A stretch of DNA of 58,617 nt from Thermoflexales bacterium. GTDB taxonomy: Bacteria > Chloroflexota > Anaerolineae > J036 > Brachytrichaceae. How positions within the stretch are numbered: position 1 is the stretch's first letter; each line of letters starts with the position of its first letter. Position numbers and translations under genes: made by a program. Shown piece by piece: positions 1 through 8,410 of this stretch. The notes under the pieces were generated by a model that was not told the DNA's origin, made no database searches, and saw only the letters and a list, made by a program, of their open reading frames with translations. The stretch is taken from the NCBI GenBank assembly GCA_019694215.1, contig JAIBCK010000007.1, positions 1-58,617 on the forward strand, given 5' to 3'.

Positions 1-942
1 GTCACCAGCGGCATCAATGCCAACACCCAACGCATGTATCGCGCCCACTGGGCTGACTTTGCCTCCTTCTGCGCGCTCAACCGCAAGACCAGCCTGCCCG
101 CACAGCCCCAGACCATCGCGCTCTACCTGGCGACGCTCGCCGAGGGCGAGCTCAAGCGGGCCACGATCCAGGCGAGGCTCGCCGCAATCGCAAAGGTCCA
201 CGACTGGCGCTTTGCGGGTACTTCTGCCTATGCGAACCCGGCCCGGGATCCCCTGGTCAAACTCGCCCTGGGGGCCGCGATCCGACAGCGCGTGCTGGCG
301 CGCGAAGACGTCCGTCAGGTCGATGCGCTGGCTCCCGCTGACCTCGCGGCGCTGCTTGACCGCCTCGATGTCATCTATCCGGGCGACGGCAACGCCGCGC
401 GAGTGGCGTGCTATCGCGCCATGCTCCTGATCGGCTTTGCAGGCGGCTTTCGGCGCAGCGAGCTGGTCGCGGTGCGCCATAAGGACATCCGCCGCACAAC
501 GCACGGACTGCGCATCACCCTGCCCTTCTCCAAGACCGACCAGGCCGGCCTGGGGATGGACAAGTTCATCAACCGCGCGGCCGACCTCGAGCTCTGCCCG
601 GTGCGCGCCTTCGAGACCTGGCGGCGCCACCTCGGCCCACCTCTGTGCGCACCGGAGGCCTGGGCGTTCCCCAGCTTCACACGCGGGGGAACGCCGCGCA
701 AGACCCACCTCTCCGACAAGATGGTCGCGCTGTTGCTGAAGACGCTGGCCAAGTCGGCCGGACTGGCCAACTGGTCAGACCTGGGAGGCCACAGCCTGCG
801 CGCCGGCTTCATCACCTCGGCGTTGCGCAAGGGCAACGCCGAATGGAAAGTGCGTCGACAAACCGGTCACCGCTCGTCACAGGCCTTCAGACGCTACATC
901 CGCGGCCAGGAGGATGGCGGCGACACGGCCACCGTGCTGTAG
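1..942 (+). CDS. Tyrosine recombinase/integrase, 5'-truncated by the window edge
   Basis: This is a site-specific recombinase of the phage-integrase (tyrosine recombinase) family. The reading frame is open from base 1, so the ATG at 34 is probably internal and the true start lies outside the window. An N-terminal SAM-like core-binding domain covers roughly the first 100 codons. The catalytic half follows with the family signatures: the first Arg in GFRRSEL (codon at 451), a Lys in FSKTD, HSLR in the H-x-x-R box, TGH, and a C-terminal Tyr in RRYIRG as the nucleophile. All catalytic positions are present, so the enzyme should be active if its N terminus is intact. It ends 16 bp before the convergent queA. 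No tRNA or clear attachment site adjoins it in the visible sequence, so the element it belongs to would lie to the left. Confidence 0.9.
   Translation, partial: VTSGINANTQRMYRAHWADFASFCALNRKTSLPAQPQTIALYLATLAEGELKRATIQARLAAIAKVHDWRFAGTSAYANPARDPLVKLALGAAIRQRVLAREDVRQVDALAPADLAALLDRLDVIYPGDGNAARVACYRAMLLIGFAGGFRRSELVAVRHKDIRRTTHGLRITLPFSKTDQAGLGMDKFINRAADLELCPVRAFETWRRHLGPPLCAPEAWAFPSFTRGGTPRKTHLSDKMVALLLKTLAKSAGLANWSDLGGHSLRAGFITSALRKGNAEWKVRRQTGHRSSQAFRRYIRGQEDGGDTATVL
224..236 (+). repeat. Copy 1 of dispersed word CTGCCTATGCGAA
   Basis: This 13-nt word recurs at 6080-6092 and 29971-29983. This copy is inside the recombinase coding sequence and could be coincidental. The other two copies share 16 nt, TTCCTGCCTATGCGAA. 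Confidence 0.3.
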
Positions 943-958
943 CGCCGCATCACGGGCA

Positions 959-1978
959 CTACACGATCAGCATCGCATCGCCAAACGAAAAGAAGCGATA
1001 CTGTGACTGGATGGCTTCCTGATATGCCTCACGCAGCTGGCGCATGCCCATGAATGCGCCCACTAGCGCCAGCAGTGACGAGCGCGGCAGATGGAAGTTG
1101 GTGATCATTGCATCAACGACCTGGAAAGGCCGGCCGGGGGTGATGAACAGGCGCGTCATCGCCTCGAAGGGCTCGAGTGGAGCGCCGGGGGCGAGCGCGG
1201 CACCGGCCGACTCGAGCGCGCGCACGGACGTGGTCCCGACAGCCACCACGCGCCCGCCAGCCTGCCGCGTGGCATTGATCGCAGCAGCCGTTTCGGCGCT
1301 GACCGAGCACCATTCCGAGTGAATGTCGTGCGCCTCGACCTCACTGGCCCGAATCGGTCGAAACGTGTCGATGCCCACGTGGAGGGTGACAAACCGGAGC
1401 CCGATCCCCCCACCCTGCAGGCGCGCCAGCAAGCCCGGGGTGAAGTGCAGGCCGGCCGTTGGGGCCGCCGCCGAGCCGGTCATCCGGGCAAAGACCGTCT
1501 GATAGCGCTCGGCGTCCGCGAGCGGCGCGTGGATATACGGCGGCAACGGCGTTTCCCCGAGCTCCCCCAGCACGTCATCGATGGCGGACGCAAATGCCAG
1601 GACCACCTCGCCGCTCGAGCGCTGCTCGATCACCTGCGCGCGAACCGCCAGCAGCCCACGCTCAAAGACCACATCGCGGACATTGCGGCCACCAATCAGC
1701 GCCAGCCAATGCCTCGCATCGAGGCGGCGCAACAGAAGGGCTTCGACCTTGCCGCCGCCCGGCTTTCGACCCCGTAGGCGGGCGGCCAGCACCCGGGTGT
1801 CATTGGCGACGAGCATATCCCCCGCCCTCAGCCAGTTGCCAATGGCGTCAAATCGGCTGTGCGTCAGGGTGCCTGCAGCCCGGTCGACGACCATCAACCG
1901 GGCATGGTCGCGCGGCTCAAGGGGGTGTTGGGCGATGAGCGCCTCAGGCAGCGCATAGTCGAGGTCGGCGGTCAGCAT
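959..1978 (-). CDS. queA: S-adenosylmethionine:tRNA ribosyltransferase-isomerase
   Basis: QueA transfers and isomerises the ribosyl moiety of S-adenosylmethionine onto preQ1-modified tRNA, giving epoxyqueuosine at the wobble position; it is cytosolic. The 339-residue protein has the usual family length. It begins with the typical DYALPEALIAQHP segment, followed by LMVVDRAAGTLTHSRF and NDTRVLAARL. Later it shows the PTAGLHFT box and the C-terminal TNFHLPRSSLLALVGAFMG region. The start at 1978 is preceded at 7 nt by TACAAT and has no clear ribosome binding site, which suggests a leaderless transcript. No other queuosine genes are adjacent. It is convergent with the recombinase and divergent from ftsH. 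Confidence 0.97.
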   Translation of the reverse strand: MLTADLDYALPEALIAQHPLEPRDHARLMVVDRAAGTLTHSRFDAIGNWLRAGDMLVANDTRVLAARLRGRKPGGGKVEALLLRRLDARHWLALIGGRNVRDVVFERGLLAVRAQVIEQRSSGEVVLAFASAIDDVLGELGETPLPPYIHAPLADAERYQTVFARMTGSAAAPTAGLHFTPGLLARLQGGGIGLRFVTLHVGIDTFRPIRASEVEAHDIHSEWCSVSAETAAAINATRQAGGRVVAVGTTSVRALESAGAALAPGAPLEPFEAMTRLFITPGRPFQVVDAMITNFHLPRSSLLALVGAFMGMRQLREAYQEAIQSQYRFFSFGDAMLIV

Positions 1979-1985
1979 CGCAGGG

Positions 1986-1991
1986 ATTGTA
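1986..1991 (-). promoter_or_regulatory. -10 box of queA (TACAAT), leaderless spacing
   Basis: TACAAT on the minus strand ends 7 nt before the queA ATG, so transcription should start at or next to the start codon. No good -35 was seen. Confidence 0.5.
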
Positions 1992-2032
1992 ACGGCCGGA
2001 ACGCACCGCGATCTAACAGCACACTAATCCGG

Positions 2033-2060
2033 AAGACATACGGTATTGCGTCGCTATAAT
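2033..2060 (+). promoter_or_regulatory. ftsH promoter (AAGACA-N16-TATAAT)
   Basis: A perfect TATAAT lies at 2055-2060, with a partial -35 (AAGACA) 16 nt upstream. It leaves a leader of about 40 nt containing AAGGA ahead of the ftsH ATG, so this gene uses a conventional leader, unlike its divergent neighbour. Confidence 0.55.
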
Positions 2061-2106
2061 CACACCGACATACGCCGGGCCCCGGCCCGGTACAAGGACT
2101 GGCAGC

Positions 2107-3951
2107 ATGCCAAAAAGCCTCAAGAACAACCTCATCCCGATCCTCCTGGTGCTTGCGACCCTGGTCTTCGTCATGGCGGCCTTCTCCGCACCCAACCGTT
2201 CGCGCACCGATGAACCCACGATCAACACTCTGGTCGCCGACATCAAGGCCAACAATGTCAAGCGTGTTTCGGTGTCGTCAGGTGGCGAGTCCGTCCGCGT
2301 CGAACGCAGGGACATCACGGGCGCACAGCAGCGCATCTACACGATCGGCAAGGCTGATCAGACCGAACTGACGACGCTTTTGCACAACTATGGCTTGACA
2401 GATGCCGACCTCGCCAGTTTCGAGTATCTGATCGAGGCACCCTCCGCGTGGATGCAGATCCTTCCGATACTTGCCTACCTCGCGCTTCCCATCGGGCTGG
2501 TGCTGGTTTTCATGCTGCTGATGCGGCGCGCACAATCAGGTACCGATCAAGCCTTCAGCTTCGGTCGGAGTCGGGCGCGGCGCATGAGCCAGGAAACGCC
2601 GGTGGTGACGTTCTCGGACGTCGCCGGTTGTGATGAGGCAAAACAGGAGCTGGTCGAAGTCGTCGATTTCCTGAAGGCGCCGGAGAAGTTCATCCAGCTC
2701 GGCGCGCGCATCCCGAAGGGTGTGCTGCTGGTTGGTCCTCCGGGCTCCGGAAAGACATTGCTGGCCAAGGCCGTGGCTGGTGAGGCTGGCGTGCCGTTCT
2801 TCTCGCTGTCGGGCTCCGAGTTCGTCGAGCTCTTCGTCGGCGTTGGCGCCAGCCGCGTGCGCGACCTGTTCGATCAGGCCAAGAAAGCGGCACCGTGCAT
2901 CGTCTTCATCGATGAAATCGATGCAGTCGGTCGCCAGCGCGGGGCCGGCCTTGGTGGCGGGAACGATGAGCGCGAACAGACCCTGAACCAGATGCTCGTG
3001 GAGATGGACGGGTTCAACACCGACACCAACGTCATCATCATTGCTGCGACGAACCGCCCGGACATCCTTGACCCCGCCCTGCTCCGCCCCGGCCGCTTTG
3101 ACCGCCGCGTCACCGTGGATGCCCCGGACGTCATCGGACGCGAGGCGATCCTGAAGGTGCACACGCGCGGCAAACCAATCTCCGGTGACATCGACCTGAA
3201 GGTCATTGCCAAGCAGACGCCGGGCTTCACGGGTGCTGATATAGAGAACCTGGTGAACGAGGCCGCCATCCTCGCCGCCCGCGCCGGTCGCAAGGAAATC
3301 ACCCAGGCCGAGTTGCAGGAGGCCATCGAGAAGGTGGCAATGGGCCCTGCGCGTCGTAGCCGTCTGATGTCGGCCCGTGACAAAGAGATCGTGGCCTATC
3401 ACGAGGCGGGCCATGCCATTGCCATGGTGATGATTCCCGAAGCAGAGGAAAGCGTTCAGAAGGTGACCATCGTCCCGCGCGGGATGGCCAGTGGCATCAC
3501 CTGGTACACGCCGAACAGCGAGGACACTGTGGCGAACTCGGGGCGCAAAAAGCTCGAGGGCCGCATCGCGACAATGATGGCCGGGCGAGCCGCAGAAGAA
3601 ATTGCGTTGGACGACATCACGGCCGGCGCAAGCGGAGACATGGAGCATGCCACTTCGATTGCGCGCGCAATGGTGCGCCAGTATGGCATGAGCGACATCC
3701 TCGGCATGGTTTCATTCGGCGACCGCCAGGAGCTGGTCTTCCTGGGCCGTGAGATCCAGGAGGGTCGCAGCTACAGCGAGAAGGTTGCCGAAGTCATCGA
3801 TTCGGAGGTGAGCCGCATCATCAACCAGGCCTATGGCCGGGCCAAGGAATTGCTGCTGCGCAACCGCGCCAAGCTCGACGCGGTGGCCCGCGCCCTGCTC
3901 GAGCGAGAGACGCTCGATGGCTCCGAATTCCTCAAGGTGATGGAAGCCTGA
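2107..3951 (+). CDS. ftsH: ATP-dependent zinc metalloprotease FtsH
   Basis: FtsH is a membrane-anchored AAA+ protease that unfolds and degrades membrane and regulatory proteins. Membrane segments lie at about residues 9-27 and 116-138, enclosing an extracytoplasmic loop. The AAA+ domain follows, with Walker A GPPGSGKT (about 210-217), Walker B IVFIDEID and the second region of homology [21 protein letters not shown]. The M41 peptidase domain has the zinc motif HEAGH at about 432-436. The 614-residue length is normal. The start has AAGGA a few bases upstream. A strong terminator follows, so it is a single-gene unit. Confidence 0.98.
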   Translation: MPKSLKNNLIPILLVLATLVFVMAAFSAPNRSRTDEPTINTLVADIKANNVKRVSVSSGGESVRVERRDITGAQQRIYTIGKADQTELTTLLHNYGLTDADLASFEYLIEAPSAWMQILPILAYLALPIGLVLVFMLLMRRAQSGTDQAFSFGRSRARRMSQETPVVTFSDVAGCDEAKQELVEVVDFLKAPEKFIQLGARIPKGVLLVGPPGSGKTLLAKAVAGEAGVPFFSLSGSEFVELFVGVGASRVRDLFDQAKKAAPCIVFIDEIDAVGRQRGAGLGGGNDEREQTLNQMLVEMDGFNTDTNVIIIAATNRPDILDPALLRPGRFDRRVTVDAPDVIGREAILKVHTRGKPISGDIDLKVIAKQTPGFTGADIENLVNEAAILAARAGRKEITQAELQEAIEKVAMGPARRSRLMSARDKEIVAYHEAGHAIAMVMIPEAEESVQKVTIVPRGMASGITWYTPNSEDTVANSGRKKLEGRIATMMAGRAAEEIALDDITAGASGDMEHATSIARAMVRQYGMSDILGMVSFGDRQELVFLGREIQEGRSYSEKVAEVIDSEVSRIINQAYGRAKELLLRNRAKLDAVARALLERETLDGSEFLKVMEA

Positions 3952-3986
3952 GGACACGCCGACAGGCGCGGCAAAACAAGACCACC

Positions 3987-4040
3987 TCAGGGCGAATGGC
4001 AGGATCTGCTGGGATCACGTCATTCGCCCTGATTGTTTTT
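3987..4040 (+). terminator. Intrinsic terminator of ftsH
   Basis: Perfect 12-bp arms (3987-3998 and 4021-4032) enclose a 22-nt loop and are followed by TTGTTTTT. The distal arm also occupies the place where a -35 for the next gene would sit. Confidence 0.85.
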
Positions 4041-4046
4041 CAGCAG

Positions 4047-4052
4047 TAGGAT
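4047..4052 (+). promoter_or_regulatory. -10 box (TAGGAT), 6 nt before the dehydrogenase start
   Basis: TAGGAT is followed by 6 nt and then ATG, the spacing repeated at many genes in the window. No clear -35 is visible because the ftsH terminator fills that region. Confidence 0.4.
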
Positions 4053-4058
4053 CAGGGC

Positions 4059-5231
4059 ATGGGCACGCTCACCCCCACCGAAGCGCTCTCCCGCTGCCGT
4101 GACCTGGCTGCGCAGTTTGCGCTGACCGTTGATGCAGAGGACAGGGCCGGCGCCTTCGCCTCGCACAAAGCCGAGGCCATGCGCAACGCAGGCTTGTGCG
4201 CCCTGCCCATCCCTCGCGAGCGTGGTGGGATTGGCGCAGGAATCCAAGTGTGCAGCCAGGCGCTGGAGACCCTGGCTCAGGGGGATGCCAACGCCGCGCT
4301 GGGAATGGCCATGCACCTGCACGTCATGGGCGGCGCGTGCGAGAGCGGGCGCTGGTCGCCGATCGCGTTGAACGCCCTGTGCGAGGCGTCGGCCAGCCCG
4401 GGCATCTTTGTGAACGCCGTCCATAGCGAGCCCGAGATGGGCAGCCCCTCGCGCGGCGGGCTGCCGGCCACGACAGCAGATCCCGTTGACGGCGGCTTTT
4501 TGGTGACTGGTGTCAAGCGCTGGGCAACCTACGCCCCCGCACTCGACTACTTCATCGTAAGCGCGCGCCTGGCCACCGACCCCGGGCGCCCTGAGGGGAC
4601 CGGCATCCTTGCCGTTGCGCGTGATTCGGCCGGGTTGTCGCTGCAAGACAGTTGGGCAGACAGCATGAGCCTGCGCTGCTCGGGCAGCTGCGACGTCACC
4701 CTGCGTGATGTGTTTGTGCCTGAGCAATGGCTGCTGGAAATCCGTCAACCGTCACCATCCGAAAGTACACTCCCGCCCGGCTGGGCGAGCTGTGCCTTCG
4801 GCGCCGTCTATCTGGGCATCGCACAGGCGGCGCTGAATACCATCATCCGCTATGCGAACTCCCGGGTTCCGACGGCGCTGGGCAAGCCCATTGCCAGCCT
4901 GGCCAAGGTGCAGCGCGCCATCGGGGAGATCGCACTTGCGGTGCGCGGTGCTCGCGCCCTGCTCAGCGAGGTGGCCGGCCGCTGGGACGCGCGCCCTGAC
5001 GCGCGGCAGGGCATGGCCGCGGACGTCGTCGGTGCCAAGACGGCCTGCGTCAATGCTGCGCTCGAGGCGACGGAAGGCGCGATGCGTTGTGCCGGCATCG
5101 GCGGTCTGGAGCGCAAGCTTGGCCTGGAGCGGTTGTTCCGCGATGCCCGGGCCGGACCGTTGAACCCACCGCAGGAAGATCTTGCGCTGGAGCTGATTGG
5201 TCGGATGGCGCTTTCGACATCCGAATCATGA
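4059..5231 (+). CDS. Acyl-CoA dehydrogenase family protein
   Basis: This 390-residue protein has the three-part acyl-CoA dehydrogenase fold: an N-terminal helical domain to about residue 115, a middle beta domain, and a C-terminal helical domain from about 240. Family marks are the middle-domain stretch SMSLRCSGSCDVTLRDVFVPE and a C-terminal RDARAGPLNPP segment. Such enzymes bind FAD and oxidise acyl-CoA or act as related flavin oxidoreductases; the substrate cannot be read from sequence. No catalytic Glu could be assigned. The gene follows the ftsH terminator with its own -10 box 6 nt upstream. A pentapeptide-repeat gene begins 18 bp after its stop, so they are probably co-transcribed. Confidence 0.85.
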   Translation: MGTLTPTEALSRCRDLAAQFALTVDAEDRAGAFASHKAEAMRNAGLCALPIPRERGGIGAGIQVCSQALETLAQGDANAALGMAMHLHVMGGACESGRWSPIALNALCEASASPGIFVNAVHSEPEMGSPSRGGLPATTADPVDGGFLVTGVKRWATYAPALDYFIVSARLATDPGRPEGTGILAVARDSAGLSLQDSWADSMSLRCSGSCDVTLRDVFVPEQWLLEIRQPSPSESTLPPGWASCAFGAVYLGIAQAALNTIIRYANSRVPTALGKPIASLAKVQRAIGEIALAVRGARALLSEVAGRWDARPDARQGMAADVVGAKTACVNAALEATEGAMRCAGIGGLERKLGLERLFRDARAGPLNPPQEDLALELIGRMALSTSES

Positions 5232-5249
5232 TTGACAGGGAGGGGCAGC

Positions 5250-6050
5250 ATGGCTGAGATTACGCGACGGGAATTGATCTTGATTCTTTCGGGCGTCACC
5301 CACCCCGAGCACGGCGCGCGCCTCGCGGGCGTCGATTTGTCCGGGCTGAACTTGACAGGGCTCAACCTGCATCGCGCCGACTTGCGCCGCGCGGATCTCT
5401 CCGGCTGCCAGATGGCGCGAGTCGATCTGAGCGCCGCGCTGCTGGACGATGTCATCCTGCGGGGCGCGGACTTGTCTGATGCCAGCCTGGTCGGCGCGCA
5501 GGGGCCAAACGCCGATTTTTCCGAGGCCCGGCTCGATCGTCTTCAGGCGCAAGGCGCGGCATTCACTGCCGCGGAGTTCATCGGCGTCATCGGGCAAGGC
5601 GCCGACTTCACCGAAGCACGCCTGGCCATGGCGGATTTCCAGGGCGCCGATTTGACCAAGGCTCGGCTGGTGCGTGCGCGTCTGTCCCGGGCAGTGTTCG
5701 CCTCGGCCACCTTGACAGACGCACTGCTCACGCAGGCTGAGCTGACGGACGCGAATGCCGAGGGAGCCCGCCTGGGTCGCGCGGATTGCACCGGCGCGCA
5801 CCTGCAACGCGCGGCACTCTCGAACATCACGGCCAGCTGGGCCAAATTTCGCGAGGCCAATCTGAGCGAAAGCGTGCTCGGTGGCGCTGATCTTCAGCAG
5901 GTGGACTTCCGCCGCGCCCTGCTCCGCGGCGCCGATCTGCGCGGTGCGCAGATGTCCGGGGCAGATTTCTCAGGTGCGATCCTGCGCGAAGCGCATTATG
6001 ATGTTGAAGCGTTGGGCAAGGCGCTGCTGGGAGACGCCCGTCTCGGATAA
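5250..6050 (+). CDS. Pentapeptide-repeat protein
   Basis: This protein of about 266 residues consists mainly of A(D/N)LXX repeats, for example ADLRRADLSG and GADLRGAQMSGADF, predicted to form a right-handed quadrilateral beta-helix. The first 25 residues (MAEITRRELILILSGVTHPE) are not repeated. The start was set at 5250 because AGGGG lies just upstream; a TTG at 5232 would add six residues. There is no signal peptide or membrane segment, so it is probably cytosolic. Known members range from gyrase-protecting proteins to proteins of unknown role, and no function can be assigned here. It probably shares the transcript of the upstream dehydrogenase-like gene. Confidence 0.9.
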   Translation: MAEITRRELILILSGVTHPEHGARLAGVDLSGLNLTGLNLHRADLRRADLSGCQMARVDLSAALLDDVILRGADLSDASLVGAQGPNADFSEARLDRLQAQGAAFTAAEFIGVIGQGADFTEARLAMADFQGADLTKARLVRARLSRAVFASATLTDALLTQAELTDANAEGARLGRADCTGAHLQRAALSNITASWAKFREANLSESVLGGADLQQVDFRRALLRGADLRGAQMSGADFSGAILREAHYDVEALGKALLGDARLG

Positions 6051-6076
6051 TTCCGTTGATGTCGCGCAACCCGAGT

Positions 6077-6092
6077 TTCCTGCCTATGCGAA
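6077..6092 (+). repeat. Copy 2 of dispersed word TTCCTGCCTATGCGAA
   Basis: This is an intergenic copy of a 16-nt word found identically at 29968-29983, with a 13-nt core also at 224-236. It lies downstream of the pentapeptide-repeat gene and upstream of the RRM-gene promoter. Confidence 0.4.
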
Positions 6093-6151
6093 GTCCCGCG
6101 GTCCCAGGCAAGCCGTCCCGGGCGACCCGCTTGCCCTCGCGCGGGCTGTGA

Positions 6152-6157
6152 TATAGT
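6152..6157 (+). promoter_or_regulatory. Putative -10 (TATAGT) of the RRM gene
   Basis: TATAGT is preceded by TTGCCC (6131-6136) at a short 15-nt spacing. If used, transcription begins near 6164, at the base of a perfect hairpin, giving a leader of about 285 nt. Confidence 0.45.
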
Positions 6158-6162
6158 CATGC

Positions 6163-6448
6163 CACGGCTGTGGCAGCCGTGTCCGAACTCGATAGGTGAT
6201 CGTTTCGTCCGCCGCATGGACCGAGTGGCCCTCCGCAATCGCGCGGGCCTTTCAATATGTGTCGCGCAAGGGTAGCGCGCCACACCTCCGGTATCGCGCG
6301 AGCATCACCCCAATGCGCACTGGCGCAGGAGACTGTCTGAACGACCGATAGATACTGATCTGATCCCTCTTACCCTCCCCCATCGGGGGCGCCCAACCGG
6401 GCGTGTCAAACAAATTGTCCATGTTCGTTACGGAGAAACTGAATCACA
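6163..6448 (+). promoter_or_regulatory. Long structured 5' leader of the RRM gene (or an unrecognised small RNA)
   Basis: No open reading frame of note fills this interval. It opens with a perfect hairpin (CACGGCTG, loop TGG, CAGCCGTG; 6163-6181). It ends with two adjacent small hairpins, CCCCC-ATC-GGGGG (6377-6389) and CGCCC-AACC-GGGCG (6390-6403), just ahead of an A/T-richer segment and the start codon. No terminator T-run follows, so the hairpins are leader structures. Long leaders are typical of cold-inducible RNA-binding protein genes. The sequence does not match tmRNA, RNase P or SRP RNA signatures I know. The preceding bases 6051-6150 show nothing beyond the repeat word. Confidence 0.45.
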
Positions 6449-6835
6449 ATGACCGCTAGACTGTACGTTGGCAACCTTGCCTATGCCACCACCGATGAGA
6501 GCCTGCGCGCGTTCTTCGAGACCGCCGGGGCCGTGAAGACCGCTGAAGTCGTGATGGACCGCGAGCGCGGCCGCTCCAAGGGCTTCGGCTTCGTCGAGAT
6601 GATGAGCGCCGAGGATGCCCAGAACGCCATCCAGCGCCTGAACAACCAGTCGCTCGATGGGCGCCCCATCCGCATCGACCTCGCCAAGCCGAAGGACAGC
6701 TCGGATCGCCCGATGCGCTCGGGTGGCGGCTTCGGTGGCGGCGGCCGCGGCTTCGGCGGCGGCGGCGGTGGTGGTGGCTTCGGCGGCGATCGCCGCGGCG
6801 GCGACCGCCGGCCCCGCAGCAACGACCGCTGGTAG
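6449..6835 (+). CDS. Glycine-rich RRM RNA-binding protein
   Basis: This 128-residue single-stranded RNA-binding protein resembles the Rbp proteins of cyanobacteria and other phyla. One RRM occupies residues 1-82, with RNP2 LYVGNLAY (5-12) and RNP1 KGFGFVEM. A flexible Gly/Arg tail (GGGFGGGGRGFGGGG and RRGGDRR) follows and ends in a basic stretch. Such proteins are often cold-inducible and act as RNA chaperones, which fits the long structured leader and the strong terminator after the gene. The ribosome binding site is weak: ACGGAG lies about 14 nt before ATG. It is a single-gene unit. Confidence 0.95.
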   Translation: MTARLYVGNLAYATTDESLRAFFETAGAVKTAEVVMDRERGRSKGFGFVEMMSAEDAQNAIQRLNNQSLDGRPIRIDLAKPKDSSDRPMRSGGGFGGGGRGFGGGGGGGGFGGDRRGGDRRPRSNDRW

Positions 6836-6854
6836 TTGCTGATTGCCCAACCAA

Positions 6855-6894
6855 AAACGGTCGGCTGCGTTTGCAGCCGACCGTTTGTCTTTTT
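6855..6894. terminator. Bidirectional intrinsic terminator
   Basis: A perfect 14-bp stem (AAACGGTCGGCTGC, loop GTTT) is followed by GTCTTTTT on the plus strand and by TTTTT on the minus strand. It serves the RRM gene and the convergent response regulator. Confidence 0.93.
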
Positions 6895-6913
6895 CGCAGC
6901 GCGTGCGGCCCGT

Positions 6914-7597
6914 CTACGAGTCCTCGCGCATGACGTAGCCCACGCTGCGCACGGTGTGGATGATGCGTGATTCGCCGCCGGCCTCGGTCTTCTGCCGAAG
7001 GTAGCGGATATAGACCTCGAGTACGTTGCTCTCGCCGCCAAAGTCGTAGCCCCAGACACGGTCCAATATCTGCTCACGCGTCAGCACCTGTCGCGGGTTG
7101 CGCATCAGATACTCGAGCAGGTCATACTCTTTGGCGGTCAGCTCAAACTGACGCTCAATCCGTCGCGCCAGGCGCGTGCCCGTATCGAGCTGAAGATCCG
7201 TGAACTTGAGAATCTCCGGCTTGGCGGTGGGCGTGGCGCGGCGCAGCATGGCGTGCACCCGGGCAAGCAACTCCGGGAAGGCAAAAGGCTTGACGACGTA
7301 GTCGTCCGCGCCTGATTCCAGCCCCAGCACGCGATCCGGGACAGATTCCTTGGCCGTCAACATGATGATCGGGACATTGCTGGCCAGACGCAGGCGACGG
7401 CAAACTTCGAGGCCGTCCATGCCAGGCATCATCCAATCCAGGATGACGAGGTCGGGCGGATTATCACGCGCCGACGCCAGACCACTTGCCCCATCCCCGG
7501 CCACGGCGACCTTGTAGTTTTCATACGCCAACCCGCGGCGCAGAAGATCCCTGATCTGAGGGTCATCTTCGATGACCAGAATTTGCTCGGCATTCAT
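6914..7597 (-). CDS. OmpR/PhoB-family response regulator
   Basis: This two-component DNA-binding regulator of about 227 residues has an N-terminal receiver domain: acidic pair in VIEDDPQ, phospho-acceptor Asp in [12 protein letters not shown], Thr/Ser in LTAKE, Lys in VVKPF. It is joined to a winged-helix domain ending [11 protein letters not shown]...RSVGYVMRE. The start was set at 7597 ([12 protein letters not shown]) because AGGAG lies upstream; a longer frame would add twelve unlikely residues. No sensor kinase gene adjoins it, so its partner is elsewhere. A TACAAT at 7650-7655 gives a leader of about 45 nt. Confidence 0.94.
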   Translation of the reverse strand: MNAEQILVIEDDPQIRDLLRRGLAYENYKVAVAGDGASGLASARDNPPDLVILDWMMPGMDGLEVCRRLRLASNVPIIMLTAKESVPDRVLGLESGADDYVVKPFAFPELLARVHAMLRRATPTAKPEILKFTDLQLDTGTRLARRIERQFELTAKEYDLLEYLMRNPRQVLTREQILDRVWGYDFGGESNVLEVYIRYLRQKTEAGGESRIIHTVRSVGYVMREDS

Positions 7598-7649
7598 GTG
7601 CGCACTCCTGAGGGCCGTTGCGCTTGTGCTCACGGCGACCTCGCCGAAG

Positions 7650-7655
7650 ATTGTA
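7650..7655 (-). promoter_or_regulatory. -10 box (TACAAT) of the response regulator
   Basis: TACAAT on the minus strand lies about 52 nt before the ATG, leaving room for the leader with AGGAG. No convincing -35 was found. Confidence 0.45.
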
Positions 7656-7694
7656 TGCCGGGCCCCTGCGCAAGGACAGCGCCTGAGTGGCGTC

Positions 7695-8375
7695 TTAGTT
7701 GGTGGCCGGGCGCGCGTTCAGGCCCAGGGCCTGGAAATACTCGTCACTCATGAACTTGAGCATGTAGCGCAGCGCCCCACCCTCGCGTCCCACGAGGCGA
7801 AAGCCCGCTTCCTCCGCCCATCGCTCCACCGTACGGCCGCGAACGTAGTCGGGCTCGCGAATCTCCTCGCCCACGATCAACGCGCCCGACGGCTTAAGCA
7901 CGCGCCGCGCTTCCTTGAGCGCAGCGCCACGGTCCTTGATGACCGGCAGCATCGACATCATCACCACGACATCGGCGCAGTTGTCGGGAACTGGAAGCCG
8001 GTCGGCCGGCCCCAGCCCGATCTTGACGTTGCGCGCGTCGATGTCCGACAGCCGACGATCGAGCTGATCGAGCACCTCGGCGTTCATGTCCACCGCATAA
8101 ACCTGACCCTCAACCCCCACCCGGCGAAGGGCCTCGAGGGTCAGTACACCGGGGCCGCAGCCCACGTCGACGACGCAGGCGTTGCGTCGCACGCCGGCGA
8201 AGTCCAGAATGCGCAGGGGGTCAGAATATCGCAGACGCGCGCGGCTGCCGAGCAAAGGGGCGATGCGGTGCGGCGTCGGCCCGGGCCGAAAACGAAACAG
8301 GACCCGGATGCCGACCTGAATACCAACCCACGTTCCAAACAGGAAAGCGGTCAACCTGATGAGCGCCTTGAACAT
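7695..8375 (-). CDS. Class I SAM-dependent methyltransferase
   Basis: This 226-residue protein begins with a hydrophobic N-terminal segment (about residues 5-25) that may anchor it to the membrane. A Rossmann-fold methyltransferase domain follows: motif [12 protein letters not shown], motif II VYAVDMN, motif IV with [17 protein letters not shown], and the post-motif [16 protein letters not shown] typical of the Methyltransf_11 group. The substrate is unknown. The start was set at 8375 because a promoter (TTGTTG-N17-TACAAT) ends 6 nt before this ATG; an in-frame GTG at 8396 lies upstream of the -10 box and would be untranscribed from it. It follows cdsA by 21 nt, so it can also be read from the upstream operon. 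Confidence 0.85.
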   Translation of the reverse strand: MFKALIRLTAFLFGTWVGIQVGIRVLFRFRPGPTPHRIAPLLGSRARLRYSDPLRILDFAGVRRNACVVDVGCGPGVLTLEALRRVGVEGQVYAVDMNAEVLDQLDRRLSDIDARNVKIGLGPADRLPVPDNCADVVVMMSMLPVIKDRGAALKEARRVLKPSGALIVGEEIREPDYVRGRTVERWAEEAGFRLVGREGGALRYMLKFMSDEYFQALGLNARPATN

Positions 8376-8381
8376 GCGGCT

Positions 8382-8410
8382 ATTGTACCGACGCACTCAC
8401 ATGCCAACAA
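8382..8410 (-). promoter_or_regulatory. Promoter TTGTTG-N17-TACAAT inside the end of cdsA
   Basis: The -35 TTGTTG (8405-8410) and -10 TACAAT (8382-8387) on the minus strand have the ideal 17-nt spacing. The -10 ends 6 nt before the methyltransferase ATG. This is the clearest complete leaderless promoter in the window. Confidence 0.65.

Noticed and set aside
6163-6448. Leader region as tmRNA, RNase P or SRP RNA
   Set aside because: None of the hallmark sequences I know for these RNAs is present; left as a structured leader.
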